Source of the DNA: DASPLX01 sp035627375
GTDB taxonomy: Bacteria; Pseudomonadota; Gammaproteobacteria; Burkholderiales; Burkholderiaceae_D
Assembly: GCA_035627375.1 (NCBI GenBank)
Contig: DASPLX010000077.1
Coordinates: forward strand, 1-28,955
Direction of reading: 5' to 3'
DNA length: 28,955 nucleotides
Part shown: positions 1-8,461 of the stretch, piece after piece
How the letters are laid out: each line of letters opens with the position of its first letter
Numbering within the stretch: the first letter of the stretch is position 1
The notes under the pieces: model-generated
Seen by the model: the letters and a program-made list of their open reading frames with translations, nothing else
The model's database searches: none
What the model was told of the DNA's origin: nothing
Translations under genes and position numbers: made by a program

Positions 1-1002
1 GCAGCCGAGCACGACATAGAACAGCACGAGCGCCAGGATCAGCATGAAGTTCGGCAGGCCGAGCGAGGCGATCCATTCCGCGAGATGGCGCGGCAGGCCG
101 ATGTAGCCCATCGCCAGCGTCAGGAATTGCGCGCCGGCGAGGATGAGGGCGATCATGCAATACAGGCGCGTCGCGCCCATCAGGCTATCCTTGAACGTGC
201 GCCGGTTGAGCGAACCTTGCGCCGCCGAGAGGATCAAGGCTCCCGTGACGCCGATGGCCGCGGCTTCGGTCGCCGTGACCCAGGGCGAATACACGGCGCC
301 GAGCACGAGTATGACAAGCAGCACGACCGGGATTAGGTGGCGCGCCGCGATCAGCTTTTCCATCAGGCTGTACGAGCGGGAAGCCGGCGGGATCGCGTCC
401 GGATGGCGCAGGGCCCACACCACGATGTAGCCGGAAAACAGCGTGGCGAGCAGGATGCCCGGAATGACGCCGGCGATGAACAGTTCGGGAATGGAGACAT
501 TGGCGACGACGCCGTAGACGATCATGATGATCGACGGCGGGATCAGCAGGCCGAGCGTGCCGGCGCCGGCCAGCGTGCCGATGATCTTGTCTTCCGGGTA
601 GCCGCGGATCGACAATTCCGGAATCGTCATCTTGCCGATCGTGGCGCAGGTGGCGGCCGACGAGCCCGATACCGCCGCGAAGATGGCGCAGCCGATCACG
701 TTGGTGTGCAGCAGGCGGCCCGGCACACGCTCCAGCCACGGCGCCAGGCCCTTGAACATGTCTTCGGAGAGCTTGGTGCGGAACAGGATTTCGCCCATCC
801 AGATGAAGAGCGGCAGGGCGGTCAGCGTCCACGAGGAAGCCGCGCCCCATATCGTGACGGCCATGGCATCGCCAGCGGGCCGCGATGCGAACAACTCCAT
901 CCCGATCCATGCCACGCCGCACAAGGCCAGGCCGATCCAGACGCCCGCGCCGAGCAGGGCGAACAGGGCAACGATCAATAGCACGGTAACCAGGATTTCC
1001 AT
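1..1002 (-). CDS. dctM: TRAP transporter large permease DctM (3' end beyond window)
   Basis: This is the large membrane subunit of a tripartite ATP-independent periplasmic (TRAP) transporter, which moves solute across the inner membrane using a Na+ or H+ gradient. The reading frame is open from an ATG at 1002 to the window edge and gives 334 residues. The family is usually about 425 residues, so roughly 90 are missing. The visible part begins MEILVTVLLIVALFALLGAG and carries family landmarks such as FAAVSGSSAATCATIG and LGLLIPPSIIMIVYG, with many hydrophobic segments. It follows dctQ with only a 7-base gap, so the two are co-transcribed with dctP. Identification is secure; the substrate is not visible from this subunit. 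Confidence 0.95.
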   Translation of the reverse strand, partial: MEILVTVLLIVALFALLGAGVWIGLALCGVAWIGMELFASRPAGDAMAVTIWGAASSWTLTALPLFIWMGEILFRTKLSEDMFKGLAPWLERVPGRLLHTNVIGCAIFAAVSGSSAATCATIGKMTIPELSIRGYPEDKIIGTLAGAGTLGLLIPPSIIMIVYGVVANVSIPELFIAGVIPGILLATLFSGYIVVWALRHPDAIPPASRSYSLMEKLIAARHLIPVVLLVILVLGAVYSPWVTATEAAAIGVTGALILSAAQGSLNRRTFKDSLMGATRLYCMIALILAGAQFLTLAMGYIGLPRHLAEWIASLGLPNFMLILALVLFYVVLGC

Positions 1003-1009
1003 CGCCTAC

Positions 1010-1519
1010 CTATTCATTGTGCAAGGCTTCTTCCGCGGCTTTCTGCGCGCGCTTGCCTTGCAATTCCAATACCAATTCATCGACGAAGGCGATGAAGAAC
1101 ACGATGCTGCCGGCCGCCATCGCCAACTGCGGAATCCAGAGCGGCATGGCGTCGCTGCCGGTGGAGACGTCGTTGAAGTCCCAGGATTGGTAGGCGAGGC
1201 GGACCGAATACCAGGCCAGCGCGCCGGCCAGCGCGGAAGCGGCGAACAGCGACCCTAGTTCCAGCAGGTGACGCTGGCGCGGCGGCAGCGTCTGCAAGAC
1301 CAGCATGACGCGGATGTGCTCGCCGCGCTTGAGGGTATGCGCCAATGCGAGGAATCCGGCGGCGGCCATGCAATAGCCGGCATACATGTCGGTGCCGCGC
1401 AAGCTGAGCGCGAACACGCGATCGGCGATGCCGGCCATCACCATCACAAACGTGCCGATCATGAAAAACGCCGCGGCAAAGCCGGCGGCGTCGTAGAGCC
1501 AGTCGAGCGTTCTCCTCAT
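1010..1519 (-). CDS. dctQ: TRAP transporter small permease DctQ
   Basis: This is the small membrane subunit of the TRAP transporter, which pairs with DctM. The 169-residue protein has four hydrophobic segments, at about 10-32, 48-62, 88-110 and 131-150, the usual DctQ topology. The motif GTDMYAGYCMAAAGFLALAHTLKRGEHIRV is spread over the second segment and its cytoplasmic loop; the K-R-G-E-H-I-R-V part is typical of DctQ proteins. It lies 12 bases after the dctP stop and 7 bases before dctM, which gives the common P-Q-M order. Only its genomic context and fold class show its role; no catalytic residues are expected. Confidence 0.93.
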   Translation of the reverse strand: MRRTLDWLYDAAGFAAAFFMIGTFVMVMAGIADRVFALSLRGTDMYAGYCMAAAGFLALAHTLKRGEHIRVMLVLQTLPPRQRHLLELGSLFAASALAGALAWYSVRLAYQSWDFNDVSTGSDAMPLWIPQLAMAAGSIVFFIAFVDELVLELQGKRAQKAAEEALHNE

Positions 1520-1531
1520 CGGACGGTTCGC

Positions 1532-2512
1532 CTACGGCCTGGTATAGGTATCGATCACGGCCAGACCTTCCGGGCCTGCCTTTTTCAGCCAATCGGACAA
1601 CATGAGGGAGCCGATCTGTTTGACGTCGGCCTGAAGCTTGGCGGACGGCTTCTGGATCGTCATGCCCTTCTTCTTGAGCGCGTCGACATACCAGTCGTTC
1701 TTGCTTTGCGATAAGGTCCAGCCGCGCGTTTCCGCGTCGGCCGCGGCTTTCAGCACCGCGTCCTGGGTCGGTTTGTCGAGGGCGTCGAACGCCTTCTTGT
1801 TGACGATGACGGCATTCTTGGGCAGCCAGGCCTGCGTGTCGTACCAGTATTTCAGATGCTCATAGACCTTGGAATCGTAGCCGGTCGTGCCGGAGGACAT
1901 GAAGGAATCGACCACGCCGGTGGCCAGCGCCTGCGACAGTTCCGATGCCTGCACGGTCACCGGCTGGGCGCCGACCAGCTCGGCGATCTTGCTGGTCGAG
2001 GGACTATAGGCGCGCCATTTCAGCCCGCGCATGTCGGCCACCGAATTGAGCGGCTTCTTGGCATAGATGCCTTGCGGCGGCCAGGGCACGGCATAGAGCA
2101 GCATCATGCCGTGCTTGGCGAGCAGGTCGTTCTGCGCCTTCTTGGAGGCCTTGTACAGGCGCATCGCGTCGGAATACGAAGTCGCGAGGAAGGGGATGCC
2201 GTCGACGCCGTACAGCGGATTCTCGTTTTCGAAGTTGACCATCAGGATTTCGCCGATCTGCGCCTGGCCGCCTTGCACGGCGCGCTTGATCTCGGGTGCC
2301 TTGAACAGCGAGGCATTCGGATGGACGGTGATCTTGAGCTTGCCGCCGGTCGACTTGTCGACCTCGTTGGCGAATTGCTGGATGACTTCGGTATGGAAGT
2401 TATTGGCCGGATAGGCGGTCGGCATGTCCCATTTGGTTTGCGCCTGCGCGGAAAACATCGCTCCCAGCGCGGAGAACAGCATCGTCAACCGTGCCAATCG
2501 TGTGAAACGCAT
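1532..2512 (-). CDS. dctP: TRAP transporter periplasmic solute-binding protein DctP
   Basis: This periplasmic protein captures the solute and delivers it to DctQM. The ATG at 2512 was chosen over in-frame starts up to 2599 because it has an AAGGAG ribosome site seven bases upstream and begins a clear signal peptide (MRFTRLARLT, then a hydrophobic run ending AQAQ). The protein is 326 residues, normal for DctP. KWRAYSP (Arg167) matches the position of the conserved arginine that binds the solute carboxylate in this family, so the ligand is probably an organic acid or other carboxylated compound. GIPFLA and ASELSQALATGVVDSF are further DctP landmarks. It is the first gene of dctPQM. A GntR-type palindrome lies 28 bases upstream of the start. 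Confidence 0.95.
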   Translation of the reverse strand: MRFTRLARLTMLFSALGAMFSAQAQTKWDMPTAYPANNFHTEVIQQFANEVDKSTGGKLKITVHPNASLFKAPEIKRAVQGGQAQIGEILMVNFENENPLYGVDGIPFLATSYSDAMRLYKASKKAQNDLLAKHGMMLLYAVPWPPQGIYAKKPLNSVADMRGLKWRAYSPSTSKIAELVGAQPVTVQASELSQALATGVVDSFMSSGTTGYDSKVYEHLKYWYDTQAWLPKNAVIVNKKAFDALDKPTQDAVLKAAADAETRGWTLSQSKNDWYVDALKKKGMTIQKPSAKLQADVKQIGSLMLSDWLKKAGPEGLAVIDTYTRP

Positions 2513-2821
2513 TGCCTGCTCCTTGTACATATGAATGAGGTTGTCGTACAAACAAGCCGCATAGAGTAGCGTTAATTCGATGGCAAGACAATCCGACAAG
2601 AAACGAATAGATCAAAGTTCCTTCAATCAATTCGACATCGCCGGTTGAGACGAATCCGCAACACCGGCGGGCAGTTTTGTTCCGCAAGCTTGCGGTCGGT
2701 TATATGCTGATGCTGCGGAGAAACACTTGCGTGCTACTACGCATTGAAAATCCAGCATTCCCTCTCGATACTCTTTCCTGGCAACAATGCCGTAATCAAC
2801 TACGTCACAAGGAGACTTGGC
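2513..2821. other. Divergent intergenic region between dctP and the Cache gene
   Basis: This 309-base gap separates the divergent dctPQM operon and the Cache-domain gene, so it must hold promoters for both. Apart from the palindrome at 2541-2551 I see no consensus promoter pair; possible -35/-10 hexamers on the minus strand (TTGCCA and TATGCG with 17 bases between) match only partly. No convincing small gene is present. Confidence 0.4.
2541..2551. promoter_or_regulatory. Candidate GntR/FCD-type operator in the dctP leader
   Basis: The palindrome TTGTCGTACAA (TTGTACGACAA on the minus strand) has perfect TTGT/ACAA arms around three bases. It fits the T-N-GT-N3-AC-N-A pattern known for FadR/FCD-subfamily GntR regulators, which often control TRAP operons. 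A half-copy, TTGTACA, lies at 2523-2529. It sits between the start codon and the likely promoter, a place where a repressor would act. No GntR gene is in the window, so assignment is inference. Confidence 0.4.
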
Positions 2822-3286
2822 ATGAAAAAAATAATCAAAGGATTCCTGTTAGGGCTTTGCTTTGCGCTAGCCGGCTCGATCAGCATGGCGGCCGAGAGGG
2901 GTAGTCCCGAAGAGGCGGTCGCGATGGTGAAGAAGGCCGTCGCCTATCTGAAGGCCAACGGCAAGGACAAGGCATTCGCGGAGTTCGGCAATCTCGACAA
3001 CAAGGAATTCCACGATCGCGATCTCTACATCTTCGTGTACGACCTGAACGGCATCAACCTCGCGCACGGCAACAATCCGAAGATGGTCGGCAAGAACTTG
3101 CTCGACATGAAGGACAACGACGGGGTCTATATCATCAAAGGCTTCATCGAAGTCGCCAACAGCAAGGGCAAGGGCTGGGTCGACTACAAATGGCCGAATC
3201 CGGTCACGAAAGCGGTCGAGTCGAAGTCGAGCTATATCGAGAAGGTCGACGGCATGATCGTCGGCTGCGGCATCTACAAGCGCTGA
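2822..3286 (+). CDS. Periplasmic single-Cache-domain protein
   Basis: The 154-residue secreted protein consists of a signal peptide (MKKIIKGFLLGLCFALAGSI, cleavage near AMA-AE) and one Cache domain of the sCache_2 type. Diagnostic pieces are DLYIFVYDLNGINLAHG, KMVGKNLLDMKDNDG, GWVDYKWPNP and SYIEKVDGMIVGCGIYK. Cache domains bind small ligands such as amino or organic acids; they usually form the sensor part of chemoreceptors or kinases, but this one has no transmembrane anchor or signalling domain. The start at 2822 has an AAGGAG site nine bases upstream and begins the signal peptide; the frame stays open to an ATG at 2744. It is divergent from dctPQM, which invites the inference that it binds a related solute. 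Confidence 0.88.
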   Translation: MKKIIKGFLLGLCFALAGSISMAAERGSPEEAVAMVKKAVAYLKANGKDKAFAEFGNLDNKEFHDRDLYIFVYDLNGINLAHGNNPKMVGKNLLDMKDNDGVYIIKGFIEVANSKGKGWVDYKWPNPVTKAVESKSSYIEKVDGMIVGCGIYKR

Positions 3287-3301
3287 TCGTTCGCTGTCCT
3301 G

Positions 3302-3341
3302 CCTTTCCGGTGGGCGCGCTCATACGCGGCCGCCGGAAAGG
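3302..3341. terminator. Inverted repeat between convergent genes (possible terminator)
   Basis: A perfect 9-bp inverted repeat, CCTTTCCGG and CCGGAAAGG, flanks a 22-base GC-rich loop between the Cache gene (stop 3286) and the amidase (stop 3320). The right arm is inside the last codons of the amidase. Neither strand has a clear T-tract, so it may slow RNA polymerase or protect RNA ends rather than act as a classical intrinsic terminator. Confidence 0.35.
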
Positions 3342-4651
3342 ATCGCTTCCACCGCCCGCGCGATCGCCAGGATCCTGGCGTCCGACATCGCGCTCCCCAC
3401 CAGCGACAGGCCGACCGGCAGAGTGCCCGGCTCATGGCACGGCACCGAAATCGCGCAACCGTCCATCATGTTCACCGACGCCGGATTGCGCAGCACCAAC
3501 GAATTCGCCTTCACGTACGCGTCATCCGACGCTTCCAGTTCCGCCAGCGCCGGCGCCACGACGGGTACGGTCGGCATGATCAGCGCGTCGAACGGCGCGA
3601 GTTCGCGCTCCATGCCGGCGATCCATCGGCGGCGCGCGGCGCACAGGTCGATGTAGTCGGCGGCATCCAGGGCGGCGCCGGCCTTGATGCGCGAGGCGAC
3701 GCGCGGATCGTATTCGGCCTCGCGTTCCGCCAGGAGCTTGCGATGCCAGGCATAGGACTCGACCGCCGAGAACTTGCGCAGCGGATTGAAATCGTCATAC
3801 AGCGCGAGCGGCGTCTCGATGATTTGCGCTCCGGCGGCCGACAGCCGGGACAAGGCCGACGCGAACGACGCCGCCACATGAACATCGAGATCGTCCAGCA
3901 CCATGGTTTGCGGCAAGCCGAGGCGCAAGCCGCGCACTCCCGGCGGCAGCGGCGGAAGCGCGAGCGGCGCATCGGCGATGACGCCGTCGACCAGGAGGCA
4001 ATCGTCGACGGATCGGGTCAGCGCGCACAGCGAATCGAGCGTCGTCGACAAGGGTACGGTGCCGGCGGTCGGCACCCGGCGTGCCGTGGGCTTGAAGCCG
4101 ACCAGGCCGCAGAATGCCGCGGGAATGCGGATCGAGCCGCCGGTATCGGAGCCGAGCCCCGCGACGCACAGGCCGGCGGCGACCGACACGGCCGCGCCCG
4201 ACGACGAGCCGCCCGGGATGCGCGCGACATGCGGGTCCAGCGGATTGCGCGGCGTACCGTAATGGGGATTGAGGCCGAGCCCGGAATAGGCGAACTCGGT
4301 CATGTTGGTCTTGCCGATGATCGCCGCGCCTGCCTCGCGCAAGCGGCGCACGACCGGCGCGTCGGCGGCCGCGGGCGGCGCATCCTTCAGGACCACCGAG
4401 CCGGCCAGCGTCGGCTCGCCGGCCACGTCGACCAGATCCTTGACCGATACCGGCAAGCCCGCCAGCGGCGGCAGCTCGGCGCCGGCCGCTTGCAGCGCAT
4501 CGGCGCATGCGGCGGCGGCGCGCGCGGCTTCCGGATACAGCCTGGTGAAGACGAAAGCGGTTTCCCGCGCCGCCGCGAGACAGTCGTCGACCAGCGCGCG
4601 GCGCGAACCCGGCGCAAGAGCGCCGATCGGTTTGGTAATGGGATCGTTCAT
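3320..4651 (-). CDS. Amidase-signature family hydrolase
   Basis: This 443-residue enzyme of the amidase-signature family hydrolyses carboxamides to acid and ammonia or amine. The Ser-cisSer-Lys triad is visible: Lys71 in LPVSVKDLVDVAG, cis-Ser149 in IPGGSSSGAAV and nucleophile Ser173 in GSDTGGSIRIPAAFCG, with the standard 24-residue spacing between the serines. The ATG at 4651 (MNDPITKPIG) was preferred; the frame stays open to 5035 but that extension lies antisense inside the neighbouring oxoprolinase-family gene. No signal peptide is seen, so the enzyme is cytoplasmic. A TATAAT hexamer at 4718-4723 on this strand could be its -10 element. It diverges from the HyuAB fusion by 85 bases, suggesting a joint pathway. 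The exact amide substrate is unknown; GatA is unlikely as no gatB/C neighbours are present. Confidence 0.92.
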   Translation of the reverse strand: MNDPITKPIGALAPGSRRALVDDCLAAARETAFVFTRLYPEAARAAAACADALQAAGAELPPLAGLPVSVKDLVDVAGEPTLAGSVVLKDAPPAAADAPVVRRLREAGAAIIGKTNMTEFAYSGLGLNPHYGTPRNPLDPHVARIPGGSSSGAAVSVAAGLCVAGLGSDTGGSIRIPAAFCGLVGFKPTARRVPTAGTVPLSTTLDSLCALTRSVDDCLLVDGVIADAPLALPPLPPGVRGLRLGLPQTMVLDDLDVHVAASFASALSRLSAAGAQIIETPLALYDDFNPLRKFSAVESYAWHRKLLAEREAEYDPRVASRIKAGAALDAADYIDLCAARRRWIAGMERELAPFDALIMPTVPVVAPALAELEASDDAYVKANSLVLRNPASVNMMDGCAISVPCHEPGTLPVGLSLVGSAMSDARILAIARAVEAILSGGRV

Positions 4652-4717
4652 GCGACAATGCGTCCCGCACGGAGACGCCCTGAGTGAGTTAGTCGTGTGG
4701 CGTGCCAAGAAAAACAA

Positions 4718-4723
4718 ATTATA
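4718..4723 (-). promoter_or_regulatory. Possible -10 element of the amidase gene
   Basis: A perfect TATAAT is read on the minus strand in the 85-base divergent gap, 67 bases upstream of the amidase start. No good -35 hexamer is found at 16-18 bases (the nearest, TTGCCA, is 22 bases away), so this is a weak call. Confidence 0.25.
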
Positions 4724-4736
4724 TCGGGTGACCTGT

Positions 4737-7700
4737 ATGCAGCGCTGGCAATTCTGGATCGATCGTGGCGGCACGTTTACCGACATCGTGGCGCGGCGCC
4801 CCGATGGCGGCTTGACGACGCAAAAGCTCTTGTCCGAGAACCCGGAACAATATCGCGACGCCGCGATCGCCGGCATTCGCCGCTTGCTCGGCGTCGGCGC
4901 CGACGAGGCCATCCCGGTCGGCATGATCGAGGCGGTGAAGATGGGAACGACCGTGGCGACCAACGCGCTGCTGGAGCGCAAGGGCGAGCCCACCGTGCTC
5001 GCGATCACGCGCGGTTTCCGCGATGCCCTGCGCATCGCCTACCAGAACCGGCCGCGATTGTTCGACCGCCATATCGTCTTGCCGGAGCTGCTGTATCGCA
5101 AGGTCGTCGAAATCGACGAGCGCATCGGCGCGCACGGGGATGTCGTCATGCCGCTCGACGCCGACGGCGCACGCACCGCGTTGGAAGCCGCCTACGCGCA
5201 GGGCTTCCGCTCGATCGCGGTCGTCTTCATGCACGGCTATCGCTATACGCAGCACGAGGAAACCGTCGGCCGGATCGCCCGCGAAATCGGCTTCACGCAG
5301 ATTTCCCTGTCGCACCGGATCAGCCCGCTGATGAAGCTCGTGTCGCGCGGCGACACCACCGTCGTCGATGCTTATCTCTCGCCCATCCTGCGGCGCTACG
5401 TGGAGCAAGTGGCGGCGGAGCTGCCCGGCGTCAACCTGCAATTCATGCAGTCCAACGGCGGCCTGACCGGCGCCCGCCTGTTCCACGGCAAGGACAGCAT
5501 CTTGAGCGGTCCGGCCGGCGGCATCGTCGGCATGGCGCGCGCCAGCCGGCTCGCCGGCTTCGACAAGATCATCGGCTTCGACATGGGCGGCACCTCGACC
5601 GACGTGTCGCATTTCGCCGGCGAATTCGAGCGCGAATTCGAGACCCGGGTGGCCGGCGTGCGCATGCGCGCGCCGATGATGAGCATTCACACGGTCGCCG
5701 CCGGCGGCGGATCGATCTTGCATTTCGACGGTTCCCGTTATCGCGTGGGGCCGGACAGCGCCGGCGCCAATCCCGGACCGGCCAGCTACCGCCGCGGCGG
5801 ACCGCTGACGGTCACCGACTGCAACGTCATGCTCGGCAAGATCCAGCCCGCGCATTTTCCGCGCGTCTTCGGACCGCACGCCGATCAGCCGCTGGACAGT
5901 GCCGTCGTGCGGCGCAAATTCGAGGAGATGGCGGAGGAAATCGGGCGGGCGACCGGAACCCGGCCGACGCCCGAACAAGTGGCCCAAGGCTTCGTCGATA
6001 TCGCCGTCGGCAACATGGCCAACGCGATCAAGAAAATATCGGTGCAGCGCGGCCACGACATCACCGAATACGTTCTGACCACCTTCGGCGGCGCCGGTGG
6101 ACAGCATGCCTGCCTGGTCGCCGACGCGCTCGGCATGACGCGCGTGTTCGCGCATCCGTTGGCCGGCGTGCTGTCGGCCTATGGCATGGGCTTGGCCGAT
6201 CAAGCCGCGATGCGCGAGGCGGCGCTGGAAATCGTGCTGCGCGACGAGGCGACGGACGCCATGCGCGCCCGGCTGGACGCATTGGCGAGCGAGGCCGAGC
6301 AGGAATTGCTCGCGCAAGGCGTGGCCCGGCAACGCATTCACATCGTCCGGCGCGCGCACCTGCGCTATGCCGGCACCGATTCCGCCTTGCTGGTGCAGTT
6401 CGGTACCCGCGAACAGATGCTGGCGCAGTTCGAAAGCGAATACCGGAAACGTTTTTCCTTCTTGATGCCGGGCAAGGACTTGATTGTCGAGGCGGTATCG
6501 GTCGAAGCGATCGGCAGATCGGACGCGCCGGTAGAGCAGGCAGCGGCGGCGCCTCGCACGGAGCCGCTGCGCGCGGCGCAGGTAGTGGCCATGTACAGCG
6601 GCGGCGAGTGGCGCGATACGCACTTGTACCGGCGCGACGACCTGCGGCCGGGGGATCGCATCGACGGCCCGGCGATCATCGCCGAAGCGAACGCGACGAC
6701 CGTGGTGGAGCCGGGATGGCAGGCGCAGGCGACGCCGCTCGGCCACCTGGTGCTTGCGCGCGTGGCGGCCAGGCCGCGGCAACGGGGCGAGCACGGCGCT
6801 GCCGGAACGCCGGTCGATCCGGTGATGCTGGAGATCTTCAACAATCTTTTCATGTCGATCGCCGAGCAGATGGGCTTGCGTCTGCAGAACACCGCCTATT
6901 CGGTCAACATCAAGGAACGCCTCGACTTCAGCTGCGCCTTGTTCGACGCGGAAGGCAACCTGATCGCCAACGCGCCCCACATGCCGGTGCATCTCGGCTC
7001 GATGGGCGAGAGCATCAAGACGGTCATACGCGGAAATGCCGGCAAGATGCGGCCGGGCGACGTCTACATGCTCAACGACCCGTATCGCGGCGGCACGCAT
7101 CTGCCCGACGTGACGGTGATCACGCCGGTATTCGACGAAAAGGGGAGCGACATCCTGTTCTACGTCGGCTCGCGCGGACATCATGCCGACATCGGCGGCA
7201 CGACGCCGGGTTCGATGCCGCCCGATTCGCGCGTCGTCGAAGAAGAGGGCGTGCTGATCGATAACTTCAAGCTGGTCGAAGGCGGCCGCTTCCGCGAAGC
7301 GGAGACGCGCGCGCTGCTGGCCGGCGCCCGCTATCCGGCGCGCAATCCCGACCAGAACATCGCCGATCTTCGCGCGCAGATCGCAGCCAATCAGAAGGGC
7401 GTCGAGGAATTGCGCAAGATGGCCGACCACTTCGGCCTCGACGTGGTCCAGGCCTACATGCGGCATGTGCAGGACAATGCCGAAGAGGCGGTGCGCCGCG
7501 TGATCACGGCGCTCAAGGACGGCAGCTTCGAACTGCCGCTCGACAACGGCGCCGTCATCAAGGTCGCGATCCGCGTCGACCGGACCGAGCGCAGCGCCGA
7601 GATCGACTTCAGCGGCACCTCCGCGCAGCAGGACAACAATTTCAACGCGCCGGCCGCGGTATGCATGGCGGCCGTTCTCTACGTGTTCCGCACGCTGGTC

Positions 7701-8348
7701 GACGACGACATTCCGCTGAACGCCGGCTGCCTGAAGCCGCTCAAGGTCGTCATCCCGGAAGGCTCGATGCTCAATCCGCGTCATCCGGCGGCGGTCGTAT
7801 CCGGCAACGTCGAAACCTCGAGCTGCATCACCAATGCGCTCTACGGTGCGCTCGGCGTGATGGCAGCGTCCCAAGGCACGATGAACAACTTCACCTTCGG
7901 CAACGAAACCTACCAGTACTACGAAACCATTTCCGGCGGCTCGGGCGCGGGCGACGGTTTCGACGGCACGGATGTGGTGCAGACCAACATGACGAACTCC
8001 CGGCTGACCGATCCCGAAGTGCTCGAATTCCGGTTCCCGGTACGGCTCGACAGTTATACGATCCGTCCTTTGTCGGGCGGCGAGGGGAGATGGCGCGGCG
8101 GTAACGGCGGCGTGCGCAGGATCCGCTTCCTGCAGGCGATGACGGCATCGATCCTTTCCAACAATCGTCTCCATCCGCCGTTCGGGATGGCGGGCGGCGC
8201 GCCCGGGAAAGAAGGGCGCAATTATGTCGTGCGCCGCGACGGCCGCATCGACGCCTTGACGCACGTCGATAAGACATTGATGGGGCCGGGCGACGTATTC
8301 GTCGTCGAAACGCCCGGCGGCGGCGGATACGGAAGACCCGATCAATAG
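4737..8348 (+). CDS. Fused HyuA-HyuB hydantoinase/5-oxoprolinase family protein
   Basis: This 1203-residue cytoplasmic protein joins both halves of the ATP-dependent hydantoinase/oxoprolinase family. Residues 1 to about 690 are HyuA-like, starting WIDRGGTFTDIV and containing FDMGGTSTDVSHFAGEF (ATP-binding ASKHA fold) and GGAGGQHACLVADALGM. From about 693 (VDPVMLEIFNNLFMSIAEQMG) the rest is HyuB-like, with HMPVHLGSMGESI, DPYRGGTHLPDVTVITP and GGSGAGDGFDGTDVVQTNM. The length equals that of single-chain 5-oxoprolinases. Such enzymes use ATP to open lactam or imide rings. The ATG at 4737 has GGGTGA six bases upstream and begins at the conserved N-terminus. The divergent amidase and nearby TRAP importer suggest use of an amide or lactam nitrogen source. 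Whether the substrate is 5-oxoproline, a hydantoin or another ring (or acetone-carboxylase-like chemistry) cannot be decided. Confidence 0.93.
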   Translation: MQRWQFWIDRGGTFTDIVARRPDGGLTTQKLLSENPEQYRDAAIAGIRRLLGVGADEAIPVGMIEAVKMGTTVATNALLERKGEPTVLAITRGFRDALRIAYQNRPRLFDRHIVLPELLYRKVVEIDERIGAHGDVVMPLDADGARTALEAAYAQGFRSIAVVFMHGYRYTQHEETVGRIAREIGFTQISLSHRISPLMKLVSRGDTTVVDAYLSPILRRYVEQVAAELPGVNLQFMQSNGGLTGARLFHGKDSILSGPAGGIVGMARASRLAGFDKIIGFDMGGTSTDVSHFAGEFEREFETRVAGVRMRAPMMSIHTVAAGGGSILHFDGSRYRVGPDSAGANPGPASYRRGGPLTVTDCNVMLGKIQPAHFPRVFGPHADQPLDSAVVRRKFEEMAEEIGRATGTRPTPEQVAQGFVDIAVGNMANAIKKISVQRGHDITEYVLTTFGGAGGQHACLVADALGMTRVFAHPLAGVLSAYGMGLADQAAMREAALEIVLRDEATDAMRARLDALASEAEQELLAQGVARQRIHIVRRAHLRYAGTDSALLVQFGTREQMLAQFESEYRKRFSFLMPGKDLIVEAVSVEAIGRSDAPVEQAAAAPRTEPLRAAQVVAMYSGGEWRDTHLYRRDDLRPGDRIDGPAIIAEANATTVVEPGWQAQATPLGHLVLARVAARPRQRGEHGAAGTPVDPVMLEIFNNLFMSIAEQMGLRLQNTAYSVNIKERLDFSCALFDAEGNLIANAPHMPVHLGSMGESIKTVIRGNAGKMRPGDVYMLNDPYRGGTHLPDVTVITPVFDEKGSDILFYVGSRGHHADIGGTTPGSMPPDSRVVEEEGVLIDNFKLVEGGRFREAETRALLAGARYPARNPDQNIADLRAQIAANQKGVEELRKMADHFGLDVVQAYMRHVQDNAEEAVRRVITALKDGSFELPLDNGAVIKVAIRVDRTERSAEIDFSGTSAQQDNNFNAPAAVCMAAVLYVFRTLVDDDIPLNAGCLKPLKVVIPEGSMLNPRHPAAVVSGNVETSSCITNALYGALGVMAASQGTMNNFTFGNETYQYYETISGGSGAGDGFDGTDVVQTNMTNSRLTDPEVLEFRFPVRLDSYTIRPLSGGEGRWRGGNGGVRRIRFLQAMTASILSNNRLHPPFGMAGGAPGKEGRNYVVRRDGRIDALTHVDKTLMGPGDVFVVETPGGGGYGRPDQ

Positions 8349-8461
8349 CGCCCGCGATGAGCGTTGAGCCTCCTCAAGGATGAACTTCCGGCGTTCGGCA
8401 ACGATGTAGCGACCAATAAGCGAAAGCCGATCCAGGGAGTCCATTTTCATGAGGCGATCCC

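Noticed and set aside
4652..5035. N-terminal extension of the amidase to a start at 5035.
   Set aside because: It would lie antisense inside the HyuAB gene, and the family N-terminus begins at 4651.
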